From Candidatus Bathyarchaeota archaeon A05DMB-4 (lineage in GTDB: Archaea > Thermoproteota > Bathyarchaeia > Bathyarchaeales > SOJC01), in NCBI GenBank assembly GCA_019685575.1, contig JABFQO010000007.1, positions 25,671 through 89,670 of the forward strand: a DNA stretch of 64,000 nt, in the 5' to 3' direction. The translations under genes and the position numbers were made by a program. Numbering within the stretch: the stretch's first letter is position 1; the number at the start of each line of letters is the position of its first letter. Below the pieces are notes generated by a model. The model ran no database searches. It saw nothing but the letters and a program-made list of their open reading frames with translations, and had not been told where the DNA came from. Shown here piece by piece: positions 17,376-26,601 of this stretch.

Positions 17376-17804
17376 ATGTTACAAGTAAACGTTTTCCTCG
17401 AAAACATCTCAGCAGAACGATTTTGGGATATTGAAAAACCTCTTCCGCAACTTCAGATTTCCACGAACCTCAACCTTGTTGGGATAAACAAAAAACAAGA
17501 TGAACAATTAGAAGTACCCTTCGTGTTTTCAATCAATTATAACCCTGCCATCGCACAGATAAGCGTAAAAGGTAAGGCATTTGTCCGCGGTTCCAGAGAA
17601 GAAGTGTCTGACATCTATGACTCTTACACGCAGAAAAAGCCTCCACCGCCCATGATTGTTCAGGCTGTTTCAAACGTGGCATTTTTAGAATCTATTTTAA
17701 TCTCTCGCATCTTGAATGTCCCCCCGCCTATTCCGTTGCCTCAGGTTACGCCTCCGGCTGGCGCTGGTGAGAAGAAAAAGGGTGAACCTTCTTATCGTAC
17801 ATAA
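17376..17804 (+). CDS. Conserved archaeal protein, possibly SecB-like fold
   Basis: 142 residues from ATG 17376 (GTG 17361 is an alternative). It is predicted to be beta-strand-rich, with FSINYNPAIAQISVKGKAFVRGSREEV-like alternation (residues about 50-75) followed by a helix and a Pro-rich tail (NVPPPIPLPQV). The strand pattern and the closing helix recall the SecB-like chaperone fold of small archaeal proteins. I hold that only loosely. It is the last + strand gene before the convergent ribosomal protein run. Confidence 0.6.
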   Translation: MLQVNVFLENISAERFWDIEKPLPQLQISTNLNLVGINKKQDEQLEVPFVFSINYNPAIAQISVKGKAFVRGSREEVSDIYDSYTQKKPPPPMIVQAVSNVAFLESILISRILNVPPPIPLPQVTPPAGAGEKKKGEPSYRT

Positions 17805-17825
17805 AAACAGAAGGTTGAAAACAGA

Positions 17826-18230
17826 TTATTTTAATGGCACATACATTGATGAACGAGAAGCCCCGATGCCAGGCGTGCCGTGTCGTACGGGTTGGTTGGT
17901 AATAGCGAACTCGCCCAAATAATGACCTACCATCTCGGGGGTTATTTCAACGGGTGAGAATCCACTTCCATTATGAACGTGAACAGTGACGCCCACCATT
18001 TCTGGAAGAATCACCATGTCTCTGGCGTGAGTTTTCACGGCGACCATTTGTCCTTGACGTGTCGCTTCTTTGGCTTTTCGGATGTTTTCGATAAGTTTTC
18101 TTTGGTCAGCATTAAGTCCACGCTGAAGGCTCCGACGTTGCCGAGAAGGAAGCAAGCGGATAAACTCGTCCATTGACATTGCCTCAAGCTGATCGAACGG
18201 CAAACCCCTGTAAAGGAATTCTTTCGGCAT
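17826..18230 (-). CDS. rps19: Ribosomal protein S19 (uS19)
   Basis: 134 residues with the S19 core VAVKTHARDMVILPEMVG, VHVHNGSGFSPVEITPEMVG and HYLGEFAITNQPVRHGTPGIGA. This is the last gene of the L3-L4-L23-L2-S19 run. In most archaea rpl22 and rps3 follow directly, but here the run ends and a convergent gene begins 21 bases later. Confidence 0.97.
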   Translation of the reverse strand: MPKEFLYRGLPFDQLEAMSMDEFIRLLPSRQRRSLQRGLNADQRKLIENIRKAKEATRQGQMVAVKTHARDMVILPEMVGVTVHVHNGSGFSPVEITPEMVGHYLGEFAITNQPVRHGTPGIGASRSSMYVPLK

Positions 18231-18271
18231 AGCTTTTCCCTACATCTTGAATGCTTATTTTTCGGGGTCTC

Positions 18272-19009
18272 TTAAATCTTTACCTTCTTTCTTCCGCGCC
18301 CGGCGCTTCTCGCTGCGATTAAGCCGACTTTTTGCCCTGGCGACGCATGCCGTGAAACCGTGGTAACTCGACGTCCTCCACGTTTGCTACTTCCGTAAGG
18401 ATGCACCGCGGCAACCATGGCAACGCCACGGGTTCTCGGATAGACACGCCCCTTGGCGTGCATTAGGTGATATCTTTTGCCTGCTTTCAGGAAAGGTTTG
18501 TCGACTCTACCTGCGCCTGCTATTACGCCTACGGTAGCTCTGCAGTTGGCGTTGATGTAGTGGGTTTTTCCGGAGGGTAGTTTGATTATCGTTCCTTCGG
18601 GTGTGTGGGTGACTATTGTGGCGTAAGTCCCAGAGGATCTTGCAAGTTTTCCGCCGTCGTTAGGCGTCATTTCAATGTTACACACCAGCGTGCCTTCGGG
18701 GATTCTGCCTATGGGAAGTACGTTTCCGATGTCTATCGGCGCGTTGCCTCCGATTTGTATTTGCTGTCCTTGATAGACGCCTTCGGGTGCCACCGTGTAC
18801 CATGTTTCGCCGTTCTCCATTTTCACGACTGCGAAAGGTGCTCCTCTGCCCGCCTCATGTGTAAGTTCCACTATTGCTCCTTGAACAGCGCCTTCGAGTT
18901 CCTGTTTGTTCATGTGTGGGTACCTGACAGGAGCGATTCGTTTGTGTGTTGATGCGCGGAAAGTTGGAGCACCGCGACCGCGTCTTTGAACCCTAATTCT
19001 TTTCCCCAT
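18272..19009 (-). CDS. rpl2: Ribosomal protein L2 (uL2)
   Basis: 245 residues, a core 23S-binding protein near the peptidyl-transferase centre. It has GRGAPTFRASTHKR, SSGTYATIVTHTPEG and the C-terminal VHPYGSSKRGGRR with conserved His. It sits between rpl23 (13-base gap) and rps19. Confidence 0.97.
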   Translation of the reverse strand: MGKRIRVQRRGRGAPTFRASTHKRIAPVRYPHMNKQELEGAVQGAIVELTHEAGRGAPFAVVKMENGETWYTVAPEGVYQGQQIQIGGNAPIDIGNVLPIGRIPEGTLVCNIEMTPNDGGKLARSSGTYATIVTHTPEGTIIKLPSGKTHYINANCRATVGVIAGAGRVDKPFLKAGKRYHLMHAKGRVYPRTRGVAMVAAVHPYGSSKRGGRRVTTVSRHASPGQKVGLIAARSAGRGRKKVKI

Positions 19010-19022
19010 AAATCACTGCCTC

Positions 19023-19286
19023 CTACAGTATGCCGAGTTTTATAGCCACGTCCGAGGCTTTGTAGTCGGGATGCAAACGCACGAAAGCCTTCTTCACTCC
19101 TTTGTGAGTCAGCACAACATTGACCTTTTCAACTCTAACTTCATACAGTTGTTCCACAGCGTTCTTCACGTCAGCTTTAGTTGCCTTCAAATTCACCGCG
19201 AAAACAAGCTTATTCTCCGTCTCGAGAACACGGCTAGCAATTTCGGTCATAAGCGGGTAAAGAATAACTTCATGAGGGTCCATCAC
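19023..19286 (-). CDS. rpl23: Ribosomal protein L23 (uL23)
   Basis: 87 residues with VILYPLMTEIASRVLETENK and VEKVNVVLTHKGVKKAFVRL. It lies at the nascent-chain exit. The start overlaps the end of rpl4 by 4 bases, implying coupled translation. Confidence 0.96.
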   Translation of the reverse strand: MMDPHEVILYPLMTEIASRVLETENKLVFAVNLKATKADVKNAVEQLYEVRVEKVNVVLTHKGVKKAFVRLHPDYKASDVAIKLGIL

Positions 19287-20068
19287 AGTTTGCCTCCATA
19301 GCGTGTATCAAGTTTTTCAAAAGCAGAGTTTGTCCATATAGTCAATCGTCCTGGGTGAGTTCCCGGCGCGAGTAGTTCAACGTTTAGTTCGTCAAGGGTT
19401 GCGACGTCGACGCCTGGGAGGTTTTGAGCCGCTTCGGCGATTCCGTCGTTTTTGTCTATTACGATTAGTGGTCCTACGGCTTGTTTAATTCTTCTGCCTC
19501 GTTTCTTGCCCTTGCCTGCGCGTACTTTTCTGCTGTCTTTTGAACGGTAAATGTCGGACAAAACACCCAACGCTGTAAGGGTTTCCTCAACTTCTTTCGC
19601 CTTCTTCAGCGCTTGAATTTCGTCTGTAACCACTATGGGGAAATCTTGGACATCTTCTACACTGTGTCCCCGTTTGGCAACGATTTCTCTCAAGCCAGTC
19701 GCGGCGATAGCTGAACGCAAAGCCAGCCGCATCTCTTTCCGTGGAAGTTTCTTTCGTATCTTCTTGTTCACGTTTGGTGGAAAAGCAGCTCTGCCGCTTA
19801 CTATGCCCGGTGCGAATCTTGCTCTCGAGCCGCCGGCTTTTTCTCGTGGAACCCGTGCGATGCCTAAGCCTACGCCGCGTGATTCGGCTGATGTTCGTTT
19901 TCCCGCTAACGGGTTTCGTCCTTGCGGTTGGTAGTTGTGAGATTGAATTGTGACGACAGCGCGTTTTATGACGTCTGGTCTTAGTGGGGTTTGGAAAATC
20001 TTCGGAACGTTTATCTTGCCCGTCGAAGCGCCTTTAAGGTCAAAAAGTTTCGTAGTCAACTTTCCCAT
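19283..20068 (-). CDS. rpl4: Ribosomal protein L4 (uL4)
   Basis: 261 residues from the ATG at 20068, which has GGAG about 10 bases upstream; a GTG at 20092 would add eight residues. The archaeal L4 loop (GRNPLAGKRTSAESRGVG, then GGSRARFAPGIVSGRAAFPP) and GKGKKRGRRIKQAVGPLIVI are present. It is placed in the standard order after rpl3. Confidence 0.96.
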   Translation of the reverse strand: MGKLTTKLFDLKGASTGKINVPKIFQTPLRPDVIKRAVVTIQSHNYQPQGRNPLAGKRTSAESRGVGLGIARVPREKAGGSRARFAPGIVSGRAAFPPNVNKKIRKKLPRKEMRLALRSAIAATGLREIVAKRGHSVEDVQDFPIVVTDEIQALKKAKEVEETLTALGVLSDIYRSKDSRKVRAGKGKKRGRRIKQAVGPLIVIDKNDGIAEAAQNLPGVDVATLDELNVELLAPGTHPGRLTIWTNSAFEKLDTRYGGKL

Positions 20069-20088
20069 CGCCAAATCTCTCCTCGCGG

Positions 20089-21102
20089 TCACTTTCCTTG
20101 AGGCGACTTCAACGATACTTCAACAATTTTCGGCGGCTCTGCGGGAATTTTTTTCGGTGGTCTTGCAGGACAGCGAAGCCTTATGAGGCGTTTGGTTGCG
20201 CCGGGCAAACTGCCTTTAATTATTATGTGTGGGCCTTTTACTTGACCGTACCTGAGGAAGCCGCCTTTCGGGGTAACTTCTTTTCCGTCTGCGCCGATTT
20301 TTAGTATGCGTTTGTTGTATTCGGTTCTTTGATGATAGCCCATTTGTCCGGCTCGAGCAACGGTGTACAGTGTGTGGGCTGGCTGCCAAGGTCCGATGCA
20401 GGCGACGCCACGGTGGGTTTTGTTTGACTTTCTGCCTAAAAGTTTGACGCCGAAACGTTTTACTGGGCCTTGAAAGCCTTTTCCTTTGCTGACTGCGATG
20501 GCGTCGATGTATTGTCCTTCTTTGAAAACTTCAATCGCCGAGACTGTTTTGCCGAGCAGATTCTTTGCGTATTCAAATTGGTCTTTTATTTTTCCTCCGC
20601 CGATTTTAATCTCGGCCATGTCGGGCTTCTTTTTCGAAATGCCCGCGAGGCGTGGTTGAGTTGCCGCTATTAGAGTGAAAACTGTAATTTTGTCAAGGTT
20701 TTCTTCGATTTTTTTCAGCATTTCTTCTGTGCTGAATTTTTCTGGCAGTGTAGCTAGACGGTTTAAATCGTCTGGTGGTTCCTTCATCCATGCTTCGCAA
20801 AAAGTCCGCAACCCATACGGGTCTCGCGTGTAAGCGCGAATGCCGCACACCAAAAGCGGTGGTGCCTCTAAAATTGTTGCGGCGCTGAAGATTTCTTTGC
20901 CGAAGTTGGGCGAACCAGCAGTATCGTCTACATAGAACACGTGGGTCATGCCGGCTTTGTAGACCATGAACCCGAGCAAGGTAGGCGCGTCTGTTTTTGG
21001 GGTTGGCCAGTATTTTATTTTGCCTATTGGCCGTGCAGCGCGTCCCCTCGGTATGTAGGCAAGCGAACCGTGCCTGGGTGCGCTTTGTTTTCGGTGTCCC
21101 AT
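20089..21102 (-). CDS. rpl3: Ribosomal protein L3 (uL3)
   Basis: 337 residues, the archaeal/eukaryotic long form. It has the N-terminal RHGSLAYIPRGRA, GRKSNKTHRGVACIGPW and GYHQRTEYNKRILKIG. It heads the ribosomal run, 55 bases downstream of the presenilin-like gene on the same strand. Confidence 0.97.
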   Translation of the reverse strand: MGHRKQSAPRHGSLAYIPRGRAARPIGKIKYWPTPKTDAPTLLGFMVYKAGMTHVFYVDDTAGSPNFGKEIFSAATILEAPPLLVCGIRAYTRDPYGLRTFCEAWMKEPPDDLNRLATLPEKFSTEEMLKKIEENLDKITVFTLIAATQPRLAGISKKKPDMAEIKIGGGKIKDQFEYAKNLLGKTVSAIEVFKEGQYIDAIAVSKGKGFQGPVKRFGVKLLGRKSNKTHRGVACIGPWQPAHTLYTVARAGQMGYHQRTEYNKRILKIGADGKEVTPKGGFLRYGQVKGPHIIIKGSLPGATKRLIRLRCPARPPKKIPAEPPKIVEVSLKSPQGK

Positions 21103-21157
21103 TGTTTATCCGTCCGCCTTCTTTTTGAATACATCTACGAGTTATAAACGTTACTAA

Positions 21158-22012
21158 TCAATCCTTCATTGACGGCGTGTCTAAATAATGTGTATGCGAT
21201 GGAGGGATGTCTCTGCTTGTCTTTTTCCATCCATACTTTGTTGCGACCGCGATGAGCCAACCGCCGAAAATCATAACCGTAGCGGGAAGCCCTTGATGTG
21301 GAAAATATGTGAGCATGATGGCTTCGACTATTCCGAAAACCACCGCCATAGAAACGATTGCCAGTATCGCGAATCGGCGCCCATATTTTTTTTCTGTTTG
21401 AATTCCCAGAAGCCCAGTTAGGAAGAGGTCGCCCAAGCCGAGTGCCATTGAGGCTTCCAGACTGGGCACTACTGGCAAGACTATGAATATGGGTAGCGAC
21501 AGGTCGAAGATTTTTTTGCTGGTGGTTATCATGTAGCCCGTGCCGAGGACTTGGATGACATCCATGATTGTGAGGAACGCTGCGAAGGCAAAGGTTGTTT
21601 TCCACGTGAAGAAGCTGCCGACGTACACTGTGATGAAGACTATGAAGAGTATAGCGAACAAGTCCAGCAAGTAATAGTTCCAAACCGCCGTGTCTTTAAA
21701 TAAAAAGTAAAGCACCAAAAAAGCAACAGGACCGACGAACCCGAGGTACCATCTTTGCGAAATTAAATACGTTATCATGAAAAGCGCGACTGAGAAAACC
21801 CACAAAAACAAAACAAGGATGGCTTGGGAGGGAACGATGACTAACACCGTGATCATAGCCCCCATAGCAATTACTATTAAAAGTGCATCTTTGATGGTGA
21901 ATTCTTTTTCTTCAAAAAGTGTCTTTACGCGTTTTTCGAGTTTTGAATAAAGAAGAATGGTTGCTACAGCGATTAGAATTAGTGCGGTGGGCAACATTAC
22001 GTCAAATGTCAT
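21158..22012 (-). CDS. Presenilin-like intramembrane aspartyl protease (A22 family)
   Basis: 284 residues with about eight or nine hydrophobic segments. Catalytic Asp candidates are D151 (FLTIMDVIQV) and D195 in the hallmark GLGD. The usual C-terminal PAL is here PAT (GLPATVMIFGG, residues 242-251), and the usual YD is MD. Archaeal homologues cleave membrane segments. The two motif deviations are modest, so activity is likely but unproven. The gene lies between the SPOUT methyltransferase and rpl3 on the same strand. Confidence 0.85.
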   Translation of the reverse strand: MTFDVMLPTALILIAVATILLYSKLEKRVKTLFEEKEFTIKDALLIVIAMGAMITVLVIVPSQAILVLFLWVFSVALFMITYLISQRWYLGFVGPVAFLVLYFLFKDTAVWNYYLLDLFAILFIVFITVYVGSFFTWKTTFAFAAFLTIMDVIQVLGTGYMITTSKKIFDLSLPIFIVLPVVPSLEASMALGLGDLFLTGLLGIQTEKKYGRRFAILAIVSMAVVFGIVEAIMLTYFPHQGLPATVMIFGGWLIAVATKYGWKKTSRDIPPSHTHYLDTPSMKD

Positions 22013-22056
22013 AGCCCATTCTATAAGAGGCGTTAAAGATTTGCTTTTTGGTGGCT

Positions 22057-22914
22057 TTACACGGAAGTGATCATGTTGAGAACGGCAAGTGAAGCGCAGA
22101 CTGCTTCTTCTGTGCGCACGGTTTCTGTTCCCTGCGATGGAATCATGTTTACCACAAAATCTACAATATCTTCAAGTGCCAAGTTTTCGTGTTTTACAAT
22201 TTCATAAAGTCCCTGCGTTGGTGCTCCAAAAGCTACCAAAATTTTATACGCGTTTTTCCAATGTTTCAAGATTTCTTCTTTAGCCTTCGCGAGGGGAACT
22301 CCGAGACGGGAGGTGGCCAGTGTGAGGTCGAATTTTCCTTCTTTAATCAGTCGTCCCAGTGGCATGTCTGTCGTGGTTATTTGGAAACCCCAGTATGTTT
22401 TGATTTCTTGACGGTTCACAAGTGTTGCTTCTGGAGGTGGCTGGGTTTTTGTGATTTTTACAGTTATTCTTTTGTTTAGTTTGACATCCTTATTCAACAC
22501 CAAAACTGGCTGTTCAATTCCGACATCTACGAGTACGCCGTCTTTTACGCGTGATATGCTGACGCCCTCACGGTAATCGCCGACCTTCAAGTCTCGCAAC
22601 TTTTTTGTCAATGGATGATGCGTCGTACGCAAGGGAGGCAAAATACCCGCGTACCGTAGTTCTGGCACCATTTTGAACAACCATTTCCGTAAATACTGTG
22701 GCGTTTCCATGTAAGACAGAATCGTCGAGACCAGTTTTATGTCTCGGTTTTGATTGACCTTGGGCATGTCGGGAAAAATGATAACCTCGTTAACGCGAAA
22801 AATCGCAGCCGCACGTCCGATTATGCCGATTCTTGCAGTTTTTTCTCTAAGATGCGGTATGTCGGAAACGATCGAGGCGGGTATGGCGATTGAAAGTTCA
22901 GCGCTCTTATACAA
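22057..22914 (-). CDS. SPOUT-class RNA methyltransferase (COG2106 / SPOUT1 family)
   Basis: 285 residues. The fold starts with LSIAIPASIVSDIPHLREKT and has an inserted OB-like domain (about 110-170). The C-terminal knot includes VAFGAPTQGLYEIV and VDFVVNMIPSQGTETVRTEEA. The archaeal gene is typically immediately upstream of rpl3. The family is thought to methylate a large-subunit rRNA uridine, which is family inference. Confidence 0.88.
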   Translation of the reverse strand: MYKSAELSIAIPASIVSDIPHLREKTARIGIIGRAAAIFRVNEVIIFPDMPKVNQNRDIKLVSTILSYMETPQYLRKWLFKMVPELRYAGILPPLRTTHHPLTKKLRDLKVGDYREGVSISRVKDGVLVDVGIEQPVLVLNKDVKLNKRITVKITKTQPPPEATLVNRQEIKTYWGFQITTTDMPLGRLIKEGKFDLTLATSRLGVPLAKAKEEILKHWKNAYKILVAFGAPTQGLYEIVKHENLALEDIVDFVVNMIPSQGTETVRTEEAVCASLAVLNMITSV

Positions 22915-23030
22915 CGGGTCTCGCTCTCTCAGTGTCTTATCTTGCGGCTATCTAAAATATATTTGTGTGCATCGCAAAGTTTTCTGCTTATTTTTCTATA
23001 AACTTTAAGCATCACAAGATTTATTTCCCT

Positions 23031-25385
23031 ATGCTTGTTAACCAGAAATTTATGTTCAAAAGAAAAATTTTAACTGGCGCATTATCTTTGTTGCTGCTTT
23101 CGCTGATGTTTAATGCATACATCAAACCGTCACTAAGCCAAAGCTATCAAGCCACCCAAATAATCTCTCATGACATACCGCTTGATGTTGTCTTCGTAGG
23201 CTACGACCAAGAAGCGATCGACATGGCCGCGATGGATTCCGTTATTACGAAGGATTACACAGTACCCTACGTCGAATGGTCCCTCAACTATTATTTTGAC
23301 GTCAACTACGTCTTCGCAAACCAAACCTACCTCCAAACCTTAACATCCTTTATCCTACAAAACTCGGTCGAGGGAGTCGACACAACTTCGAAGCTGAACG
23401 TAACCGCGTTAGAGTACCAGAAAGCAACTGCAACAAAAATGTCCATATTCCTCCCACAATCAGGCCGGGCTATTGACGCAATTGCAGTCGAGGATTGGTT
23501 TGCGGCTAACCCGTACGTTTCCTCCAGCACTCCACGCTACGCTTTTTATGTTTTGAACTTTTCAATGTTTGATACTCCGGATCACACGTGGGAGCACTGG
23601 TATAACCTCACTGAGCCAGAACTCGATGCGAACACTGTCAGAGATTTCTGGAGGCTTGAGTGGGACAACCCGCTTAATCCTCACGTCGATTTTCCATACG
23701 CGGGCTTCTCGTATAGGCATCCGCTTTTCTTCGTTGACCCTTCGGCCTTCAACTGGTACTTGACGTGGGCGAGAATATGGTGGGAACTGGATCCCTACAT
23801 TACTGATCCGAAGTACGACTATTACTACGAAGACTTGGACACTTTCCAGCAAACCCACGATTTGACCACGCCGGAAGGCAAAACCGCCTTGGGCTACTAC
23901 TTGGGCGGATGGATAGATGACATACTAAGCAACACCTTCGCGTCAGCTGTTTGGGTGCAACCGACCGTTTCGCAGTCGCTTCAGATCTTGGTTCTAAACA
24001 ACGCGTCTGAGTATGGCTATACTTATGAAAATTTGAAGTGGATCATAAACACCAGCCTAGTTAAAGACGCCGTGGAGCAACTGGCACCTTGGATATCCAC
24101 GGATGTTTCTGTGAAATTCGCCAACCTCTCGGAGTACCCTGACGTTGAAGCCCTCCTGCAAAGTTGCATCATCAATAAGACAAACGGCTGGACGTATATT
24201 GATGGCTTGTCGTTCTTCTACGGGCTAGAAGACCTTCGGCGCTGGCATTTCAACTATAACAAGGCAGAAATGGTGGTGAATGGCTACGTCACGTTGCTGA
24301 AGAATGCTTCGATGATCGTTGATAATGGCGAGTTTACTGGGTTGGGTGGAGACAGACAAGTCTTGCTTATGAAGTCTATTGACCGTTATTTCCGAGAAGA
24401 CGGCGTAACACCGAAGTCGGGTCTCAGTTGCTATATGACGCATGAACTGGGGCACAATCTCGGGTTCGGGCATACTTTCGGTTGGAACACTTATGCTGGC
24501 GACTTTGCTTTTGACGTGATGGGCTACTATCCGTACTCTTACTATTTCACCAAACTCTTAACAGACGCTTACCGACGCACCTACGCGGACACTGCGCTCG
24601 CTGAGTTGCAAAACGCTTTGATAATCGACCAAGAATTGTACAGCATGTGGGGTTCTTCTCCTTTCATCGATGTGTTGTTTGATGAGATAAGTGAGAGAAT
24701 CGATGAAGCCGCTTTGCTGTATGACGAATTAGATTATTTGAGCGCCCTTTACAAATTGTTCGAGGCGCAACGCATAGAGGCATACCTCAGAGAATTAGTA
24801 TGCGACATAATACCAATCGGCGACCTAAACCACGATGGCATCGTAAACATCACGGACGCAACAAAAGTCGGCGTTGCTTGGATGTCGCGGACTGGCGACA
24901 CTCGCTATGATTTCTTCGCTGACTTGAATTATGATACAATAATCAACATAAAAGACTTGACGCCTATCGGGAAAAATTGGCAGAAAACCGGAAAAGTTAA
25001 AGCGGGGTTTGTTAGGTGGGCGACGGGCAATCGAACGACAATCTTCGATTACGTAGCAAACGTGTGGCCTGATTGGTGGTGGACCGAGAACAACATGACT
25101 TATGGCTATTGGAACTGGGCGAACGCCGATTTACAGTGCTCTTTACGGATAAAAAACATCACCGATGTTGACAACATGGAGAGCATCTACCTTAAAATCT
25201 ACAACGCCACCGCCACAGTGCTCGAAATCTACTGGAACGCCGGCGACCCCGTGCCTCAAGATTGGATATCCTTCACGGTGGGGGCGCACTCAAAATACTC
25301 CTTATACCTAGAGGTTGTGTACACTTCTTACGCGCCAACGTGGTTCAGCAGAATAACCTTTGAATCAAGAGTAGACTCGCCATAA
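23031..25385 (+). CDS. Secreted metzincin-type metalloprotease with dockerin-like repeat
   Basis: 784 residues from the ATG at 23031 (ATG 23052 is possible). It has a signal peptide (KRKILTGALSLLLLSLMF), a large N-terminal region rich in Tyr/Trp/Asp, and the zinc site HELGHNLGFGH at 24441-24473 with a Met-turn-like DVMGYY shortly after. Next comes a dockerin-like pair of calcium loops, GDLNHDGIVNITDATKVG and DLNYDTIINIKDLTPIG (24819-24985), and a C-terminal beta domain. It is expected outside the cell, degrading protein or anchored to a partner through the dockerin. No cohesin gene is visible in this window. Confidence 0.82.
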   Translation: MLVNQKFMFKRKILTGALSLLLLSLMFNAYIKPSLSQSYQATQIISHDIPLDVVFVGYDQEAIDMAAMDSVITKDYTVPYVEWSLNYYFDVNYVFANQTYLQTLTSFILQNSVEGVDTTSKLNVTALEYQKATATKMSIFLPQSGRAIDAIAVEDWFAANPYVSSSTPRYAFYVLNFSMFDTPDHTWEHWYNLTEPELDANTVRDFWRLEWDNPLNPHVDFPYAGFSYRHPLFFVDPSAFNWYLTWARIWWELDPYITDPKYDYYYEDLDTFQQTHDLTTPEGKTALGYYLGGWIDDILSNTFASAVWVQPTVSQSLQILVLNNASEYGYTYENLKWIINTSLVKDAVEQLAPWISTDVSVKFANLSEYPDVEALLQSCIINKTNGWTYIDGLSFFYGLEDLRRWHFNYNKAEMVVNGYVTLLKNASMIVDNGEFTGLGGDRQVLLMKSIDRYFREDGVTPKSGLSCYMTHELGHNLGFGHTFGWNTYAGDFAFDVMGYYPYSYYFTKLLTDAYRRTYADTALAELQNALIIDQELYSMWGSSPFIDVLFDEISERIDEAALLYDELDYLSALYKLFEAQRIEAYLRELVCDIIPIGDLNHDGIVNITDATKVGVAWMSRTGDTRYDFFADLNYDTIINIKDLTPIGKNWQKTGKVKAGFVRWATGNRTTIFDYVANVWPDWWWTENNMTYGYWNWANADLQCSLRIKNITDVDNMESIYLKIYNATATVLEIYWNAGDPVPQDWISFTVGAHSKYSLYLEVVYTSYAPTWFSRITFESRVDSP

Positions 25386-25452
25386 ACAACCTTCAATTCC
25401 CCCCTCTTTTATATCTAAAAACGCATATACTTCAAACAGGCTAGGTGAAGAA

Positions 25453-26601
25453 ATGAAAAGAATCGACGTTTTAGACGACCCGCAAACTTTGCGAAAAATT
25501 GATAAAAACAACATGCTGGAACTGTGCCTTAAAACGGGCGAATTCTGCAAAGAAGCCATCACGTTGGCGCGACGGTTTAAATTGCCAAAAACGGTGCAGG
25601 TTTCTGAGAATTTGCAGATAAAATACGGCAAGCCTCGAAACATAGTAATCGCAGGTATGGGTGGTTCCGCTATAGGCGGAGACCTTTTGCGGGACTGGCT
25701 GCTCGACCGTCTCAGCGTGCCCGTCGAAGTTTGTCGAGACTATTATTTGCCCGCGTATGCTGACGAGGAAACGTTGGTTTTGGTCGTTAGTTACTCGGGC
25801 GAGACTGAAGAAGCACTTTGCGCGTTACTTGACGCGGTTAAACGAAAATGCATGACGGTTGCTGTGGCTTCAGGCGGCACTTTAATATCGTTCGCAAAAA
25901 AGTTGCATTTACCCTACTTTGAAGCGAGAAGTGGCTTTCAGCCGCGCGTAGCGGTTCCCTACTTGTTCTTTCCTTTGGCAATTATTTTGGAGAAGTTGGG
26001 GCTCGTTTCTGGTCTAGAAAAAGAGATGCAAGAGACAATACATGTGCTAAAAAAACTGGCAGCCGAAAATTCACCCGAAGTTCCACAAGAGAAAAATCTT
26101 GCTAAGAAATTGGCGTGGCAACTGCGTTCAACAATTCCCGTCGTGTACAGTTTCCGACAATACCACAGCGTGGCTTGCCGTTTCAAGTCAGAACTGAATG
26201 AGAACAGCAAAATCCCAGCGAAATACGAGAACTTCCCCGAACTGAACCACAATGACGTGGTTGGCTGGGAAGCATCAGAAAGGCTTACGAAAAAATTCAC
26301 CGTGATACTCATTCGGGACCCTGAAGAGCCGCCGGAAATACGCAATCGCATAGAAGCAACAAAGAAACTTGTTTTGAATAAAGCCGCAAAAGTTTTAGAA
26401 GTTCAATCAGTTGGCGACTCTCAATTAGCGAGAATGTTTTCTGTAGTGTTCTTGGGCGACCTAACAAGCGTGTATCTCGCGATTATGCTCGGCGTTGACC
26501 CTTCACCAGTAAAAATAATCACGGCGATGAAGAACGAGATGAAACGGAAATTCGACATCGTCGAAAGACTGAAAAAAGAATTAAACACGCTTACAGGTTA
26601 G
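25453..26601 (+). CDS. Bifunctional phosphoglucose/phosphomannose isomerase
   Basis: 382 residues, a SIS-domain isomerase interconverting fructose-6-phosphate with glucose-6- or mannose-6-phosphate. It has IAGMGGSAIGGDLL, VVSYSGETEEAL, the central ELNENSKIPA with catalytic Glu, and NHNDVVGWE with catalytic His. It feeds glucose-6-phosphate to the convergent inositol-phosphate synthase gene, whose stop overlaps its own by 4 bases. Confidence 0.94.
   Translation: MKRIDVLDDPQTLRKIDKNNMLELCLKTGEFCKEAITLARRFKLPKTVQVSENLQIKYGKPRNIVIAGMGGSAIGGDLLRDWLLDRLSVPVEVCRDYYLPAYADEETLVLVVSYSGETEEALCALLDAVKRKCMTVAVASGGTLISFAKKLHLPYFEARSGFQPRVAVPYLFFPLAIILEKLGLVSGLEKEMQETIHVLKKLAAENSPEVPQEKNLAKKLAWQLRSTIPVVYSFRQYHSVACRFKSELNENSKIPAKYENFPELNHNDVVGWEASERLTKKFTVILIRDPEEPPEIRNRIEATKKLVLNKAAKVLEVQSVGDSQLARMFSVVFLGDLTSVYLAIMLGVDPSPVKIITAMKNEMKRKFDIVERLKKELNTLTG

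Noticed and set aside
21135..21683. A 182-codon - strand frame overlapping the presenilin-like gene
   Set aside because: Out-of-frame with the membrane protein, rich in Ser/His/Arg and without hydrophobic or family features.
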